DNA of 64,000 bases from the NCBI GenBank assembly GCA_032716605.1, contig CM064481.1, positions 17,106,811 to 17,170,810 on the forward strand, written 5' to 3'. Source of the stretch: Paralithodes platypus. Its lineage: Eukaryota > Arthropoda > Malacostraca > Decapoda > Lithodidae. Shown here piece by piece: positions 1 to 10,400 of this stretch; within the stretch, counting starts at the first letter, position 1, and every line of letters starts with the position of its first letter. A program made the translations under genes and the position numbers. The notes below the pieces were generated by a model. It ran no database searches. It worked only from the letters and a program-made list of their open reading frames with translations, and was not told where the DNA came from.

Positions 1-263
1 CAAATGAGTCCCAGACCTTGTGAGTGAGCGTGAGAGAGTGTAACACGGCAAAAAGCTTCTTGCGAAGTTTTGCGGCATTCACTGGACTCTGGGTGATTGA
101 AGTGCTCCCCGTATCCCAAGTACGCCAAGCCATGTCACGCTTTGCGACTGACTAAGGCACAATTTGGGCACATTGATCCTGAATCCCAACTGTGTGATGT
201 GTCTGACTACTGTTATTGTGTTCCTGTACACACTGTGTGAGAGAATCTGAAGCTATGAACCAG
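1..263. other. unassigned left edge
   Basis: I see no gene or clear repeat here. It borders a reverse-transcriptase fragment and is probably more of the same decayed retroelement, but no conserved motif can be read in it. Confidence 0.3.
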
Positions 264-640
264 TCATCCAAGTAAAACAGTATCTAAATCCCATGGCACA
301 GCAGAGGCTCCAGACCCTGTTTCACAAGTTTCGTGAAGATCTGCGGTGGATGGCAACCTGTCGAATGCGAACACCCAATGCCCTGACTGGATGGCCAGGT
401 AACCCTGGAACCATGGGGCCATCAGCACATGCAAATAAGCCTCCTTCAGATCCAGGGTTATCACCAGAGTGCCAGTCGCAATTTTGAAACAGAGCATCCA
501 GAAGCAGGTGCTCACAATATACTCGTTAAGTATCGATAGGTCTACCACAGGACGCAATGCATCACAGTCTTTCTTAGGGACTAGAAATACATTGGAAATA
601 AAGACATTTCCCTGATAATCCCCCTCTTGAACATAACCTC
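264..640 (-). pseudogene. reverse transcriptase fragment (DIRS/Gypsy type)
   Basis: Minus-strand reading frames give the N-terminal part of a retrotransposon reverse transcriptase. A VFLVPKK stretch is followed by LRPVVDLSxLN, then DLKEAYLHV (holding the first catalytic aspartate) and a YLA...FAFDRLP block. The catalytic YxDD box is absent, so the copy is cut short. The order and spacing match the better preserved DIRS polymerase at 51215-53032, but the residues are diverged and a Gypsy origin is possible. It lies downstream of the last visible exon of the dehydrogenase gene, probably inside an intron. It is a relic, not a functional gene. Confidence 0.6.
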
Positions 641-836
641 GGCTACTGCTGGTGACACTATCCGCTGTCTGGGTGGTCTTCGGTGGGGTTATCTGTTATA
701 GAGTACGCCACCTGCAAGTGGCACCGATTAGCGTGTTGTCTATCGGTGCTCTGGACCTCCACTTCCAGGCCAACCTTTTCTTGACCCAGAGAGAGATAAA
801 AAGCAGGTGACCCCCCTTAATCTGTTTGCAACTGAC

Positions 837-956
837 CTGGCCAAGCTTCTCAGTAAAGGCCAGGTTGAGAAGGTTAGACTCCACCGATCCAGGACACACC
901 ATAGTAATGTCCACACCACTGCCAGTCTTCTCCACCCTCAAGCACTCAAAGTAACC
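837..956 (-). CDS. SDR (DHRS7-like) exon with the PG motif
   Basis: This is a 120-bp exon coding 40 residues that start GYFECLR and end FTEKLGQ. It carries the conserved PG of classical short-chain dehydrogenases (MVCPGSVESN), which follows the active site and shapes the cofactor pocket. The 5' border is a strong acceptor (pyrimidine-rich, ccttgcag) and the 3' border is cag/gtcagt. It begins and ends in phase 0, matching the phase-0 end of the upstream exon at 8245-8338. Joined there, the protein reads KHALQ-GYFECLR, as in DHRS7 relatives. SDRs reduce or oxidise carbonyl/hydroxyl groups with NAD(P)(H); the substrate cannot be read from sequence. The C-terminal exons must lie left of the window, since nothing fitting was found in 1-836. 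Confidence 0.85.
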
Positions 957-1377
957 CTGCAAGGAACAAAACACACAATTGATTATCCCTTTCAGTATTT
1001 TTAACATCGTTCTTAACACCAATAACACCCCTAATGAAATTAATGAAAGCATGTGATTCTCCCAGGATTCAAATCTAGGCTATCTCCTACAGAACTTACA
1101 CGCTCTAACCATTACACCACCAAGACAGTTGTTGTTGTGATACTTTTCTCACTTTACTTTGGCTTACATTAGGTGATATTTATTCAGCTTTGGAAGGCCC
1201 TCTATGAATCAAAGGGGTAAGTTCTATCTAAATAACCTGCTGACTTCCAAAACTACTTGTTGACCCCTTCTATACCGCCCACGTCCTTTTCACTTTATTT
1301 TGGCTACTACTGTATTAGACGATTTTCTTCAACTTAGGAATGTTGTCTACCAATTAAAAAGCTATAGACTATCTCAC
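957..1377. other. intron sequence with dispersed-repeat remnants
   Basis: No gene is seen. A stretch near 1258-1345 (ccccttctataccg ... ttttggctacta ... gacgatttt) recurs near 17380-17600 and, inverted, at 18150-18198, so it belongs to a dispersed repeat whose ends look TTAA-flanked. Confidence 0.4.
1060..1127 (-). repeat. tRNA-like segment, probable SINE head or tRNA relic
   Basis: Read on the minus strand, it opens tcttggtggtgtaatggtt, like the 5' half of a Glu/Gly/Asp-type tRNA, with an A-box-like tggtgtaatgg. About 40 bases on comes a B-box-like gatttgaatcc. The acceptor and T stems do not pair well, so it is not a working tRNA. A tRNA-derived SINE head or a degenerate tRNA copy is more likely. 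Confidence 0.4.
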
Positions 1378-1381
1378 TTAG

Positions 1382-1817
1382 CCCACTGAGCCCCAGCGAC
1401 GCAGGGTTTGCGTCCACAATGTATGTAACGCTAAACCCCAGCGACGCATGGTTTGCGTCCTGGCCGGTCCGGTCCCAATTACTCCGGTCCTATGGCACCT
1501 AGAGGGCTCAGATTTGTATGGGAACTGTGTAAGTATCCCACGCACCCATGCCGATGATTGAAAACTCTCAAAGTCCAACCGCGTGCGTGTGAGCGCGCAA
1601 AAACTTTTTTTTTTGGGAAATTGCCTTCAATTTTTTACTCTTGTAAAATCCGTTTTCGGGGGCTCTGTAGGACCATTTTTTGGGCTTTTTGATCGGTTTT
1701 TCGTGGTTTTTCCTTCATTCCTAACCCATTCGCTATTGTTTCTGGAATAAAACAAAATTTCAGAATCAGCCAGTCCTGGGTGGTACATTTATAAATATTT
1801 AGCTGGTACTCAGCGGG
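1382..1817. mobile_element. piggyBac-like MITE (TTAA target)
   Basis: The ends are imperfect inverted repeats: cccactgagcccca on the left, and cccgctgagtacca when the right end is read inward. They are flanked by TTAG (1378-1381) and TTAA (1818-1821). Such CCC-starting ends beside TTAA are typical of piggyBac. The left end has two inner copies of a dyad of the form GACGCA-N5-TGCGTC. No transposase is coded, so the 436-bp copy is non-autonomous. It lies in the dehydrogenase intron. Confidence 0.65.
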
Positions 1818-1854
1818 TTAAGGGGAGGTTTTTAGTTTTGTCCCTAGATATCCT

Positions 1855-2050
1855 TCAAGCTTTCGATTACACCTCCTTGAGCCCCTTTCAAGATAAATGT
1901 GTACATTTTTCGGTAGAAAAATTTCCCGGCTGAAAGCCGGTTCCTCTTAAATTACAGGCTCGCTATCGCTCGCCAGGATAAAATCGACACCTAAATGGCA
2001 CGAAAGGTCTTAAAATTGACAGAAATGGGTTGAAAGTTCTAAAAATCGTC
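1855..2050 (+). repeat. left arm of long inverted repeat flanking the 39-bp array
   Basis: This block, with recognisable pieces gtgtacatttttcggtag, aattacaggctcgctatcg and cctaaatggcacga, recurs inverted at 7893-8080. The two arms are similar but diverged, so they are old copies of one dispersed repeat placed on both sides of the minisatellite. Confidence 0.7.
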
Positions 2051-2229
2051 AAAATAATGGGGGCAAACGTCTTAAAATTAGAATGAGGCTAAACATGAGG
2101 GAGAAAGGAGTCAAGACAAAAATCCCTCAAGTGGAAATCTCCCCTTAATCCTTTTAGCTACCATATATCCTTCCTAAGCTACATTAAATCGTGTAAATCT
2201 AGCTCAAATCCAATACAAAAGACGTCACC

Positions 2230-5200
2230 GGTACAGAAGGGGTTAAACTGAAGATACCATAGCTACAATACAAGGAAGGGGTTAAACTGAAGATACCATA
2301 GCTACAATACAAGGAAGGGGTTAAACTGAAGATACCATAGTTACAATACAAGGAAGGGGTTAAACTGAAGATACCATAGCTACAATACAAGGAAGGGGTT
2401 AAACTGAAGATACCATAGCTACAATACAAGGAAGGGGTTTAAACTAAAGATACCATAGCTACAATACAAGGAAGGGGTTAAACTGAAGATACCGTAGCTA
2501 CAATACAAGGAAGGGGTTAAACTGAAGATACCGTAGCTACAATACAAGGAAGGGGCTTAACCTGAAGATACCATAGCTACAATACAAGGAAGGGGTTAAA
2601 CTGAAGATACCGTAGCTACAATACAAGGAAGGGGTTAAACTGAAGATACCATAGCTACAATACAAGGAAGGGGTTAAACTGAAGATACCATAGCTACAAT
2701 ACAAGGAAGGGGTTAAACTGAAGATACCATAGCTACAATACAAGGAAGGGGTTAAACTGAAGATACCATAGCTACAATACAAGGAAGGGGTTAAACTGAA
2801 GATACCATAGCTACAATACAAGGAAGGGGTTAAACTGAAGATACCATAGCTACAATACAAGGAAGGGGTTAAACTGAAGATACCATAGCTACAATACAAG
2901 GAAGGGGTTAAACTGAAGATACCATAGCTACAATACAAGGAAGGGGTTAAACTGAAGATACCATAGCTACAATACAAGGAAGGGGTTAAACTGAAGATAC
3001 CATAGCTACAATACAAGGAAGGGGTTAAACTGAAGATACCATAGCTACAATACAAGGAAGGGGTTAAACTGAAGATACCATAGCTACAATACAAGGAAGG
3101 GGTTAAACTGAAGATACCATAGCTACAATACAAGGAAGGGGTTAAACTGAAGATACCATAGCTACAATACAAGGAAGGGGTTAAACTGAAGATACCGTAG
3201 CTACAATACAAGGAAGGGGTTAAACTGAAGATACCATAGCTACAATACAAGGAAGGGGTTAAACTGAAGATACCATAGCTACAATACAAGGAAGGGGTTA
3301 AACTGAAGATACCATAGCTACAATACAAGGAAGGGGTTAAACTGAAGATACCATAGCTACAATACAAGGAAGGGGTTAAACTGAAGATACCATAGCTACA
3401 ATACAAGGAAGGGGTTAAACTGAAGATACCATAGCTACAATACAAGGAAGGGGTTAAACTGAAGATACCATAGCTACAATACAAGGAAGGGGTTAAACTG
3501 AAGATACCATAGCTACAATACAAGGAAGGGGTTAAACTGAAGATACCATAGCTACAATACAAGGAAGGGGTTAAACTGAAGATACCATAGCTACAATACA
3601 AGGAAGGGGTTAAACTGAAGATACCATAGCTACAATACAAGGAAGGGGTTAAACTGAAGATACCATAGCTACAATACAAGGAAGGGGTTAAACTGAAGAT
3701 ACCATAGCTACAATACAAGGAAGGGGTTAAACTGAAGATACCATAGCTACAATACAAGGAAGGGGTTAAACTGAAGATACCGTAGCTACAATACAAGGAA
3801 GGGGTTAAACTGAAGATACCATAGCTACAATACAAGGAAGGGGTTAAAACTGAAGATACCATAGCTACAATACAAGGAAGGGGTTAAACTGAAGATACCA
3901 TAGCTACAATACAAGGAAGGGGTTAAACTGAAGATACCGTAGCTACAATACAAGGAAGGGGTTAAACTGAAGATACCATAGCTACAATACAAGGAAGGGG
4001 TTAAACTGAAGATACCGTAGCTACAATACAAGGAAGGGGTTAAACTGAAGATACCATAGCTACAATACAAGGAAGGGGTTAAACTGAAGATACCATAGCT
4101 ACAATACAAGGAAGGGGTTAAACTGAAGATACCATAGCTACAATACAAGGAAGGGGTTAAACTGAAGATACCATAGCTACAATACAAGGAAGGGGTTAAA
4201 CTGAAGATACCATAGCTACAATACAAGGAAGGGGTTAAACTGAAGATACCATAGCTACAATACAAAGGAAGGGGTTAAACTGAAGATACCGTAGCTACAA
4301 TACAAGGAAGGGGTTAAACTGAAGATACCATAGCTACAATACAAGGAAGGGGTTAACTGAAGATACCATAGCTACAATACAAGGAAGGGGTTAAACTGAA
4401 GATACCATAGCTACAATACAAGGAAGGGGTTAAACTGAAGATACCATAGCTACAATACAAGGAAGGGGTTAAACTGAAGATACCGTAGCTACAATACAAG
4501 GAAGGGGTTAAACTGAAGATACCATAGCTACAATACAAGGAAGGGGTTAAACTGAAGATACCATAGCTACAATACAAGGAAGGGGTTTAAACTGAAGATA
4601 CCATAGCTACAATACAAGGAAGGGGTTAAACTGAAGATACCGTAGCTACAATACAAGGAAGGGGTTAAACTGAAGATACCATAGCTACAATACAAGGAAG
4701 GGGTTAAACTGAAGATACCATAGCTACAATACAAGGAAGGGGTTAAACTGAAGATACCATAGCTACAATACAAGGAAGGGGTTAAAACTGAAGATACCAT
4801 AGCTACAATACAAGGAAGGGGTTAAACTGAAGATACCATAGCTACAATACAAGGAAGGGGTTAAACTGAAGATACCATAGCTACAATACAAGGAAGGGGT
4901 TAAACTGAAGATACCATAGCTACAATACAAGGAAGGGGTTAAACTGAAGATACCATAGCTACAATACAAGGAAGGGGTTAAACTGAAGATACCATAGCTA
5001 CAATACAAGGAAGGGGTTAAACTGAAGATACCGTAGCTACAATACAAGGAAGGGGTTAAACTGAAGATACCGTAGCTACAATACAAGGAAGGGGTTAAAC
5101 TGAAGATACCATAGCTACAATACAAGGAAGGGGTTAAACTGAAGATACCGTAGCTACAATACAAGGAAGGGGTTAAACTGAAGATACCGTAGCTACAATA

Positions 5201-7206
5201 CAAGGAAGGGGTTAAACTGAAGATACCATAGCTACAATACAAGGAAGGGGTTAAACTGAAGATACCATAGCTACAATACAAGGAAGGGGTTAAACTGAAG
5301 ATACCATAGCTACAATACAAGGAAGGGGTTAAACTGAAGATACCATAGCAACAATACAAGGAAGGGGTTAAACTGAAGATACCGTAGCTACAATACAAGG
5401 AAGGGGTTTAAACTGAAGATACCATAGCTACAATACAAGGAAGGGGTTAAACTGAAGATACCATAGCTACAATACAAGGAAGGGGTTAAACTGAAGATAC
5501 CATAGCTACAATACAAGGAAGGGGTTAAACTGAAGATACCGTAGCTACAATACAAGGAAGGGGTTAAACTGAAGATACCGTAGCTACAATACAAGGAAGG
5601 GGTTTAAACTGAAGATACCGTAGCTACAATACAAGGAAGGGGTTAAACTGAAGATACCATAGCTACAATACAAGGAAGGGGTTAAACTGAAGATACCATA
5701 GCTACAATACAAGGAAGGGGTTAAACTGAAGATACCATAGCTACAATACAAGGAAGGGGTTAAACTGAAGATACCATAGCTACAATACAAGGAAGGGGTT
5801 AAACTGAAGATACCATAGCTACAATACAAGGAAGGGGTTAAACTGAAGATACCATAGCTACAATACAAGGAAGGGGTTAAACTGAAGATACCATAGCTAC
5901 AATACAAGGAAGGGGTTAAACTGAAGATACCATAGCTACAATACAAGGAAGGGGTTAAACTGAAGATACCATAGCTACAATACAAGGAAGGGGGTTAAAC
6001 TGAAGATACCATAGCTACAATACAAGGAAGGGGTTAAACTGAAGATACCATAGCTACAATACAAGGAAGGGGTTAAACTGAAGATACCATAGCTACAATA
6101 CAAGGAAGGGGTAAACTGAAGATACCATAGCTACAATACAAGGAAGGGGTTTTAAACTGAAGATACCATAGCTACAATACAAGGAAAGGGGTTAAACTGA
6201 AGATACCATAGCTACAATACAAGGAAGGGGTTTAAACTGAAGATACCGTTAGCTACAATACAAGGAAGGGGTTAAACTGAAGATACATAGCTACAATACA
6301 AGGAAGGGGTTAAACTGAAGATACCATAGCTACAATACAAGGAAGGGGTGTTAAACTGAAGATACCATAGCTACAATACAAGGAAAGGGGTTAAACTGAA
6401 GATACCATAGCTACAATACAAGGAAGGGGTTAAACTGAAGATACCGTAGCTACAATACAAGGAAGGGTTAAACTGAAGATACCATAGCTACAATACAAGG
6501 AAGGGGTTAAACTGAAGATACCATAGCTACAATACAAGGAAGGGGTTAAACTGAAGAGATACCATAGCTACAATACAAGAAGACAAGGAAGGGGGTTAAA
6601 CTGAAGATACCATAGCTACAATACAAGGAAGGGTTAAACTGAAGATACCATAGCTACAATACAAGGAAGGGGTTTTTAACTGAAGATACCATCTACAATA
6701 CAAGGAAGGGGTTAAACTGAAGATACCATAGCTACAATACAAGGAAGGGGTTAAACTGAAGATACCATAGCTACAATACAAGGAAGGGGTAGCTACCATA
6801 CAAGGAAGGGGTAACTGAAGATACCATAGCTACAATACAAGAACAAGGAAGGGGTTAAACTGAAGATACCATAGCTACAATACAAGGAAGGGGTTAAACT
6901 GAAGATACCATAGCTACAATACAAGGAAGGGGTTAAACTGAAGATACCATAGCTACAATACAAGGAAGGGGTTAAACTGAAGATACCGTAGCTACAATAC
7001 AAGGAAGGGGTTAAACTGAAGATACCATAGCTACAATACAAGGAAGGGGTTAAACTGAAGATACCATAGCTACAGACAAGGAAGGGGTTTTTAAACTGAA
7101 GATACCATAGCTACAATACAAGGAAGGGGTTAAACTGAAGATACCATAGCTACAATACAAGGAAGGGGTTAAACTGAAGATACCGTAGCTACAATACAAG
7201 GAAGAG
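2230..7206. repeat. 39-bp minisatellite, about 128 units
   Basis: A 39-bp unit (aaggaaggggttaaactg, then aagataccatagctacaatac) repeats for 5 kb. Between about 2640 and 6000 it is very uniform, with mainly an A/G change in gatacc(a/g)tagc and occasional one-base length changes in the ttaaa run. From about 6000 to 7200 the units carry many small insertions and deletions. Because 39 is a multiple of three, long minus-strand reading frames appear (repeating SLYCSYGIFSLTP). They have no gene-like ends and are artefacts of the repeat. The array lies inside the intron between exons 8245-8338 and 837-956. Confidence 0.97.
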
Positions 7207-7225
7207 AAGAGGTAGATTAAGGGGA

Positions 7226-7580
7226 GGGTATCAAAATGTCCACACCTATTTCCTGGTCAACTCTTCCCAAATGACAGAAGTTATGGGTGGGTGGGGGGGC
7301 TATCAAAATGTCCACACCTATTTCCTGGTCAACTCTTCCCAAATGACAGAAGTTATGGGTGGGTGGGTGGGTATCAAAATGTCCATACCTATTTCCTGGT
7401 CAACTCTTCCCAAATGACAGAAGTTATGGGGGGGGGGGGGATCAAAATGTCCACACCTATTTCCTGGTCAACTCTTCCCAAATGATAGAAGTTATGGGTG
7501 GGTGGGGGGTATCAAAATGTCCACACCTATTTCCTGGTCAACTCTTCCCAAATGACAGAAGTTACCGGGGGGGGGGGTAC
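7226..7580. repeat. about 70-bp G-rich tandem repeat, 5 units
   Basis: Five copies start at atcaaaatg (7230, 7302, 7373, 7441, 7511). Each holds a constant core (cctatttcctggtcaactc ... aaatgacagaagtta) and a variable run of G/T that explains the 68-72 bp spacing. Reading frames across it are artefacts. Confidence 0.9.
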
Positions 7581-7630
7581 AGTATAAGGATTTCTGTCAA
7601 GTTTGCTGACAATAATTCTAGTGACAATAA

Positions 7631-7841
7631 AGCCGGTATCACACGAGCACTTTTTCCCTCAACATTTATCTTCAACACTGGTCTGGCAGCTTATGAGGTA
7701 ATTTGTTTTATTATTTCGGTTACGTAAATTCATCTACCATCAGTCTAGTTTCCGATACCAGTGCAAAATATTCTAGAAATGTTGCCAGAAATGTTTTGAT
7801 TATGGAATGTTGACTATAAAAGCTCTGGTGTGATACCGGCT
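7631..7841. mobile_element. 211-bp MITE with TAA target duplication (Harbinger-like)
   Basis: The ends are inverted repeats: agccggtatcacacgag on the left, and agccggtatcacaccag when the right end is read inward. TAA stands on each side (7628-7630, 7842-7844). A 3-bp TWA duplication suggests PIF/Harbinger. A second 211-bp copy is at 62756-62966 and a single end is at 35112-35134. It has no coding capacity. Its right end abuts a decayed exon duplicate. Confidence 0.7.
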
Positions 7842-7849
7842 TAAGTTAC

Positions 7850-7890
7850 CTGCAGAGCGTGTTTGAGCTGGAGAGAGGGGCGCCAACCTT
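7850..7890 (-). pseudogene. decayed partial duplicate of SDR exon 8245-8338
   Basis: On the minus strand this repeats the 3' part of the true exon, including the donor ctgcag/gtaac and the gcgcccctctctcc block. A deletion of about 15 bp removes the segment that codes the catalytic tyrosine in the true exon. It cannot replace the real exon. It shows that the exon-intron border was duplicated about 400 bp downstream. Confidence 0.65.
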
Positions 7891-7892
7891 CC

Positions 7893-8080
7893 TTTCGCCC
7901 CATTTTGTTGTCAATTTCAAGACCTATCGTGCCATTTAGGTGTAGATTTTTCCCTGGCGAGCGATAGCGAGCCTGTAATTTTAAAAGGAATCGGCCTTTG
8001 GCCGGGACATTTTTCTATCGAAAAATGTACAAATTTATCGTGAAGGGGGGTCTAGGGGGTGTTTTCTTAAGCATGATGGA
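7893..8080 (-). repeat. right arm of long inverted repeat flanking the 39-bp array
   Basis: Inverted, diverged counterpart of 1855-2050, recognisable by gtgccatttaggtgtag, ggcgagcgatagcgagcc and ttttctatcgaaaaatgtac. Beyond it is a short (tatc)n run near 8095-8113. Confidence 0.7.
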
Positions 8081-8244
8081 AGTCTAGCAAGGAAATCTAT
8101 CTATCTATCTATATGCTCAGGCCCAATCCCCACTTTTCCTGTTTTTATTTTTTATTTTCTAGCAAGGAAATAAATTAATAGATGAATTAATAGCCCCCAA
8201 AAAACGGGTGACATCGGATACAATACTGTATGATGATAAGTTAC

Positions 8245-8338
8245 CTGCAGAGCGTGTTTGGAGCCAGTGTATGAGCCGGAGAGAGGGGCGCCAAACTTCC
8301 CAGCGAGACTCGAGTTGACAACCAGGTGGCCCTCTCCT
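8245..8338 (-). CDS. SDR (DHRS7-like) exon with Ser and YxxxK active site
   Basis: This is a 94-bp exon. Its first base completes an Arg codon begun by the exon at 18263-18408. The rest codes GEGHLVVNSSLAGKF followed by SGSYTGSKHALQ, with the catalytic Ser of classical SDRs (VVNSS) and the YxxxK box (YTGSK). The donor is ctgcag/gtaac, in phase 0. The acceptor, tgactattacag/aggagag, is itself the last unit of the 42-bp minisatellite upstream, so exon and repeat share their border sequence. The reading frame stays open from the exon back through the array. The nearest family is DHRS7; DHRS7B and other SDRs fit less well on the NSSLAGK and KHAL segments, judged from memory of the family. Confidence 0.88.
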
Positions 8339-8868
8339 CTGTAATAGTCATATACACATATATAGTCTTCTATCTCTCCTCTGTAATAGTCATACACACA
8401 TAAATAGTCTTCTATCTCTCCTCTGTAATAGTCATACACACATATATAGTCTTCTATCTCTCCTCTGTAATAGTCATACACACATAAATAGTCTTCTATA
8501 TCTCCTCTGTAATAGTCATATACACATAAATAGTCTTCTATCTCTCCTCTGTAATAGTCATACACACATATATAGTCTTCTATCTCTCCTCTGTAATAGT
8601 CATACACACATAAATAGTCTTCTATATCTCCTCTGTAATAGTCATATACACATAAATAGTCTTCTATCTCTCCTCTGTAATAGTCATACACACATATATA
8701 GTCTTCTATCTCTCCTCTGTAATAGTCATACACACATAAATAGTCTTCTATATCTCCTCTGTAATAGTCATACACACATATATAGTCTTCTATCTCTCCT
8801 CTGTAATAGTCATACACACATATATAGTCTTCTATATCTCCTCTGTAATAGTCATATACACATATATA
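8339..8868. repeat. 42-bp minisatellite, left part (13 units)
   Basis: The 42-bp unit reads, on the minus strand, tgactattacagaggagag followed by atagaagactatatatgtgtg. Thirteen units abut the exon at 8245-8338. Variants (tatata/tttatg, gag/gat) recur in a pattern of three units, a 126-bp higher-order repeat. Each unit carries a potential splice acceptor (attacag) identical to the one used by the exon. The array continues at 17085-17372, beyond an inserted DIRS element. Confidence 0.93.
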
Positions 8869-8929
8869 TTCAACCAAAATCCTGAATACATCAACGAATG
8901 GGAAGGGGATGGTCGGGAGGGCCCCAGTC

Positions 8930-9025
8930 GTCAATGATTACGGGGCCACTACTAAATATTAGGTTTTCTTTATCTCCTTACAGGAGTCAAACCTATAATT
9001 TATTAGTGGCCCCTCCATCATTGAC
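8930..9025. repeat. internal complementary region (ICR) of DIRS copy 1
   Basis: It starts gtcaatgattacggggcc and ends ggcccctccatcattgac. Its two halves are the complements of the two outer extensions seen in DIRS copy 2, joined at cctata/atttatt. DIRS elements use such a region as template for rebuilding full ends during circular replication (known for DIRS-1). Confidence 0.85.
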
Positions 9026-9725
9026 GAACATGCCTGATTTCTAAGACTGGAGGGGGACATTCGTAATCATATCATAACTCTAGAAAAGCAGATAATCAAA
9101 CAACCACATAGTATTCTTACTCTTGTAAAAAAGAGATATTCGGGTGCATAAACTTTATACAGCCTAAATCTTCAAAAAGGGGTACAAGCAGGAGCGTGCT
9201 TCAAAGAAGCCTGCTTGAAAAAGGGTTAACTCTGAGACTCTGTACACAGATCTGCTAGTTAAGAAGGCACCCCACTTAAAGTAAGTGGTGAAAACTAAAA
9301 ACTTATAAGTTTACATGTGCACATATAAACCCCATTAACTAGTGGATATATTCCTAAAAATATAACCAAACATAAATGAATTCTTGTACATTCATAGAAG
9401 TACTGAACTCGTGTACTTATGGAGAAGTAATTACTTCAAAAGTAAAAGTCGTAGTTGCAACTACCGAGATTTCTCAAAAATCTATTGCTTCACAGCCAAA
9501 GCTACTTACAACAAGAATTGTTGTAACACTACTATTGGCCTTTAGCACAATTTCCTGCAATAAATACTACAGAGAAATTTTATAAAACAATGCCTACAAA
9601 CAGTATCCCAGCTCGTATGTTCCGAACACATACTCCGGAGGGGTCTAGGGTGTCCTATGTCACACTGACTGCACCCTCCCCCCCCTTTTTCTTGAAATTA
9701 AACAAAACGTGACTAAAAGGGCCAC

Positions 9726-10400
9726 CTAGACCCTCTGCCGTAAAGCTATACATGGCAAGGAAGGTTTGTCCAGAGCTACTGAAAGGTATCGCGTCAAAAA
9801 ATCCTGATTAGAGGCCCACAACTGTGTGGACTTAATAACTTCCACCGAAAGATTATTAAGGAAACGTAAAGAGGCTGTCCCCTTGCGTAAATCGTGGGTC
9901 TTACCCACAACGCCGGGATTCTTCTCTTTAAAGTCCTTGACCAAGAGAGAAGCCAGTGTACGCTCCATCAAGCGTTCACCCGGACTTGCGACCCATAAAG
10001 CACCCTGGTGATTTAGAGGTGCCACTCTTAAATATTTGGTTAGAGCTTGCACTGGGCAAAAAAGATGGTGCACCTTTCCCCTTTTTAACGCCAGCACCGT
10101 GAACTCTGAAAACACGTGTTCACTGTGCTCATTCTTGGCTAAGAATCCTGGGGAAGGTGCAATGTGAATACGCTCATGAAGCCTATCAAACCTGAGGCAA
10201 ATAGGTGTGTTGCTCATCGCCGCCAGCTCAGATACTCTGTTCCCGGTAGCCAAAGCCATAAGGAATACTGCCCTTTTGTAAAATCTGCAGTCTTTGGTAC
10301 ATACGGGAACGAGAATAACTACGATGCTTTGTCCAGAGACCATGTAGGCCTGAGCTGACGGGGAGGTGGGCGGAGTTTAAAACCTGCCCTCATAAATCAA
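9726..10400 (-). pseudogene. DIRS tyrosine recombinase, copy 1
   Basis: An open stretch of about 205 residues gives the catalytic half of a tyrosine recombinase. It has the first arginine box (ATGNRVSELAAM), the H-x-x-R box (THDLRKGTASLRF) and a nucleophile-type tyrosine (FLTRYLSVAL), ending CIALRQRV and a stop. In DIRS elements this enzyme integrates a circular DNA without target-site duplication. The first half of the enzyme is in the neighbouring frame (10390-10620), so a frameshift near 10380 breaks the gene. The segment ctgccgtaaagctatacatg near its end is the uninterrupted equivalent of the site where piggyBac entered copy 2. Confidence 0.85.

Noticed and set aside
1060..1127. A working tRNA gene
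   Set aside because: A- and B-box-like segments are present, but acceptor and T stems do not pair and no sensible anticodon arm could be drawn.
2537..3862. A 441-residue open frame (minus strand) made of 13-residue repeats, and its neighbours up to 7041
   Set aside because: It exists only because the 39-bp repeat is a multiple of three; there is no unique start, end or domain, and frames restart at every one-base slip.
8152..8934. A 260-residue open frame that looks like a repeat protein fused to an SDR piece
   Set aside because: Only 8245-8338 is supported as exon; the rest is array, intron and DIRS sequence read through. The possible use of array units is reported as a finding, not annotated as a gene.
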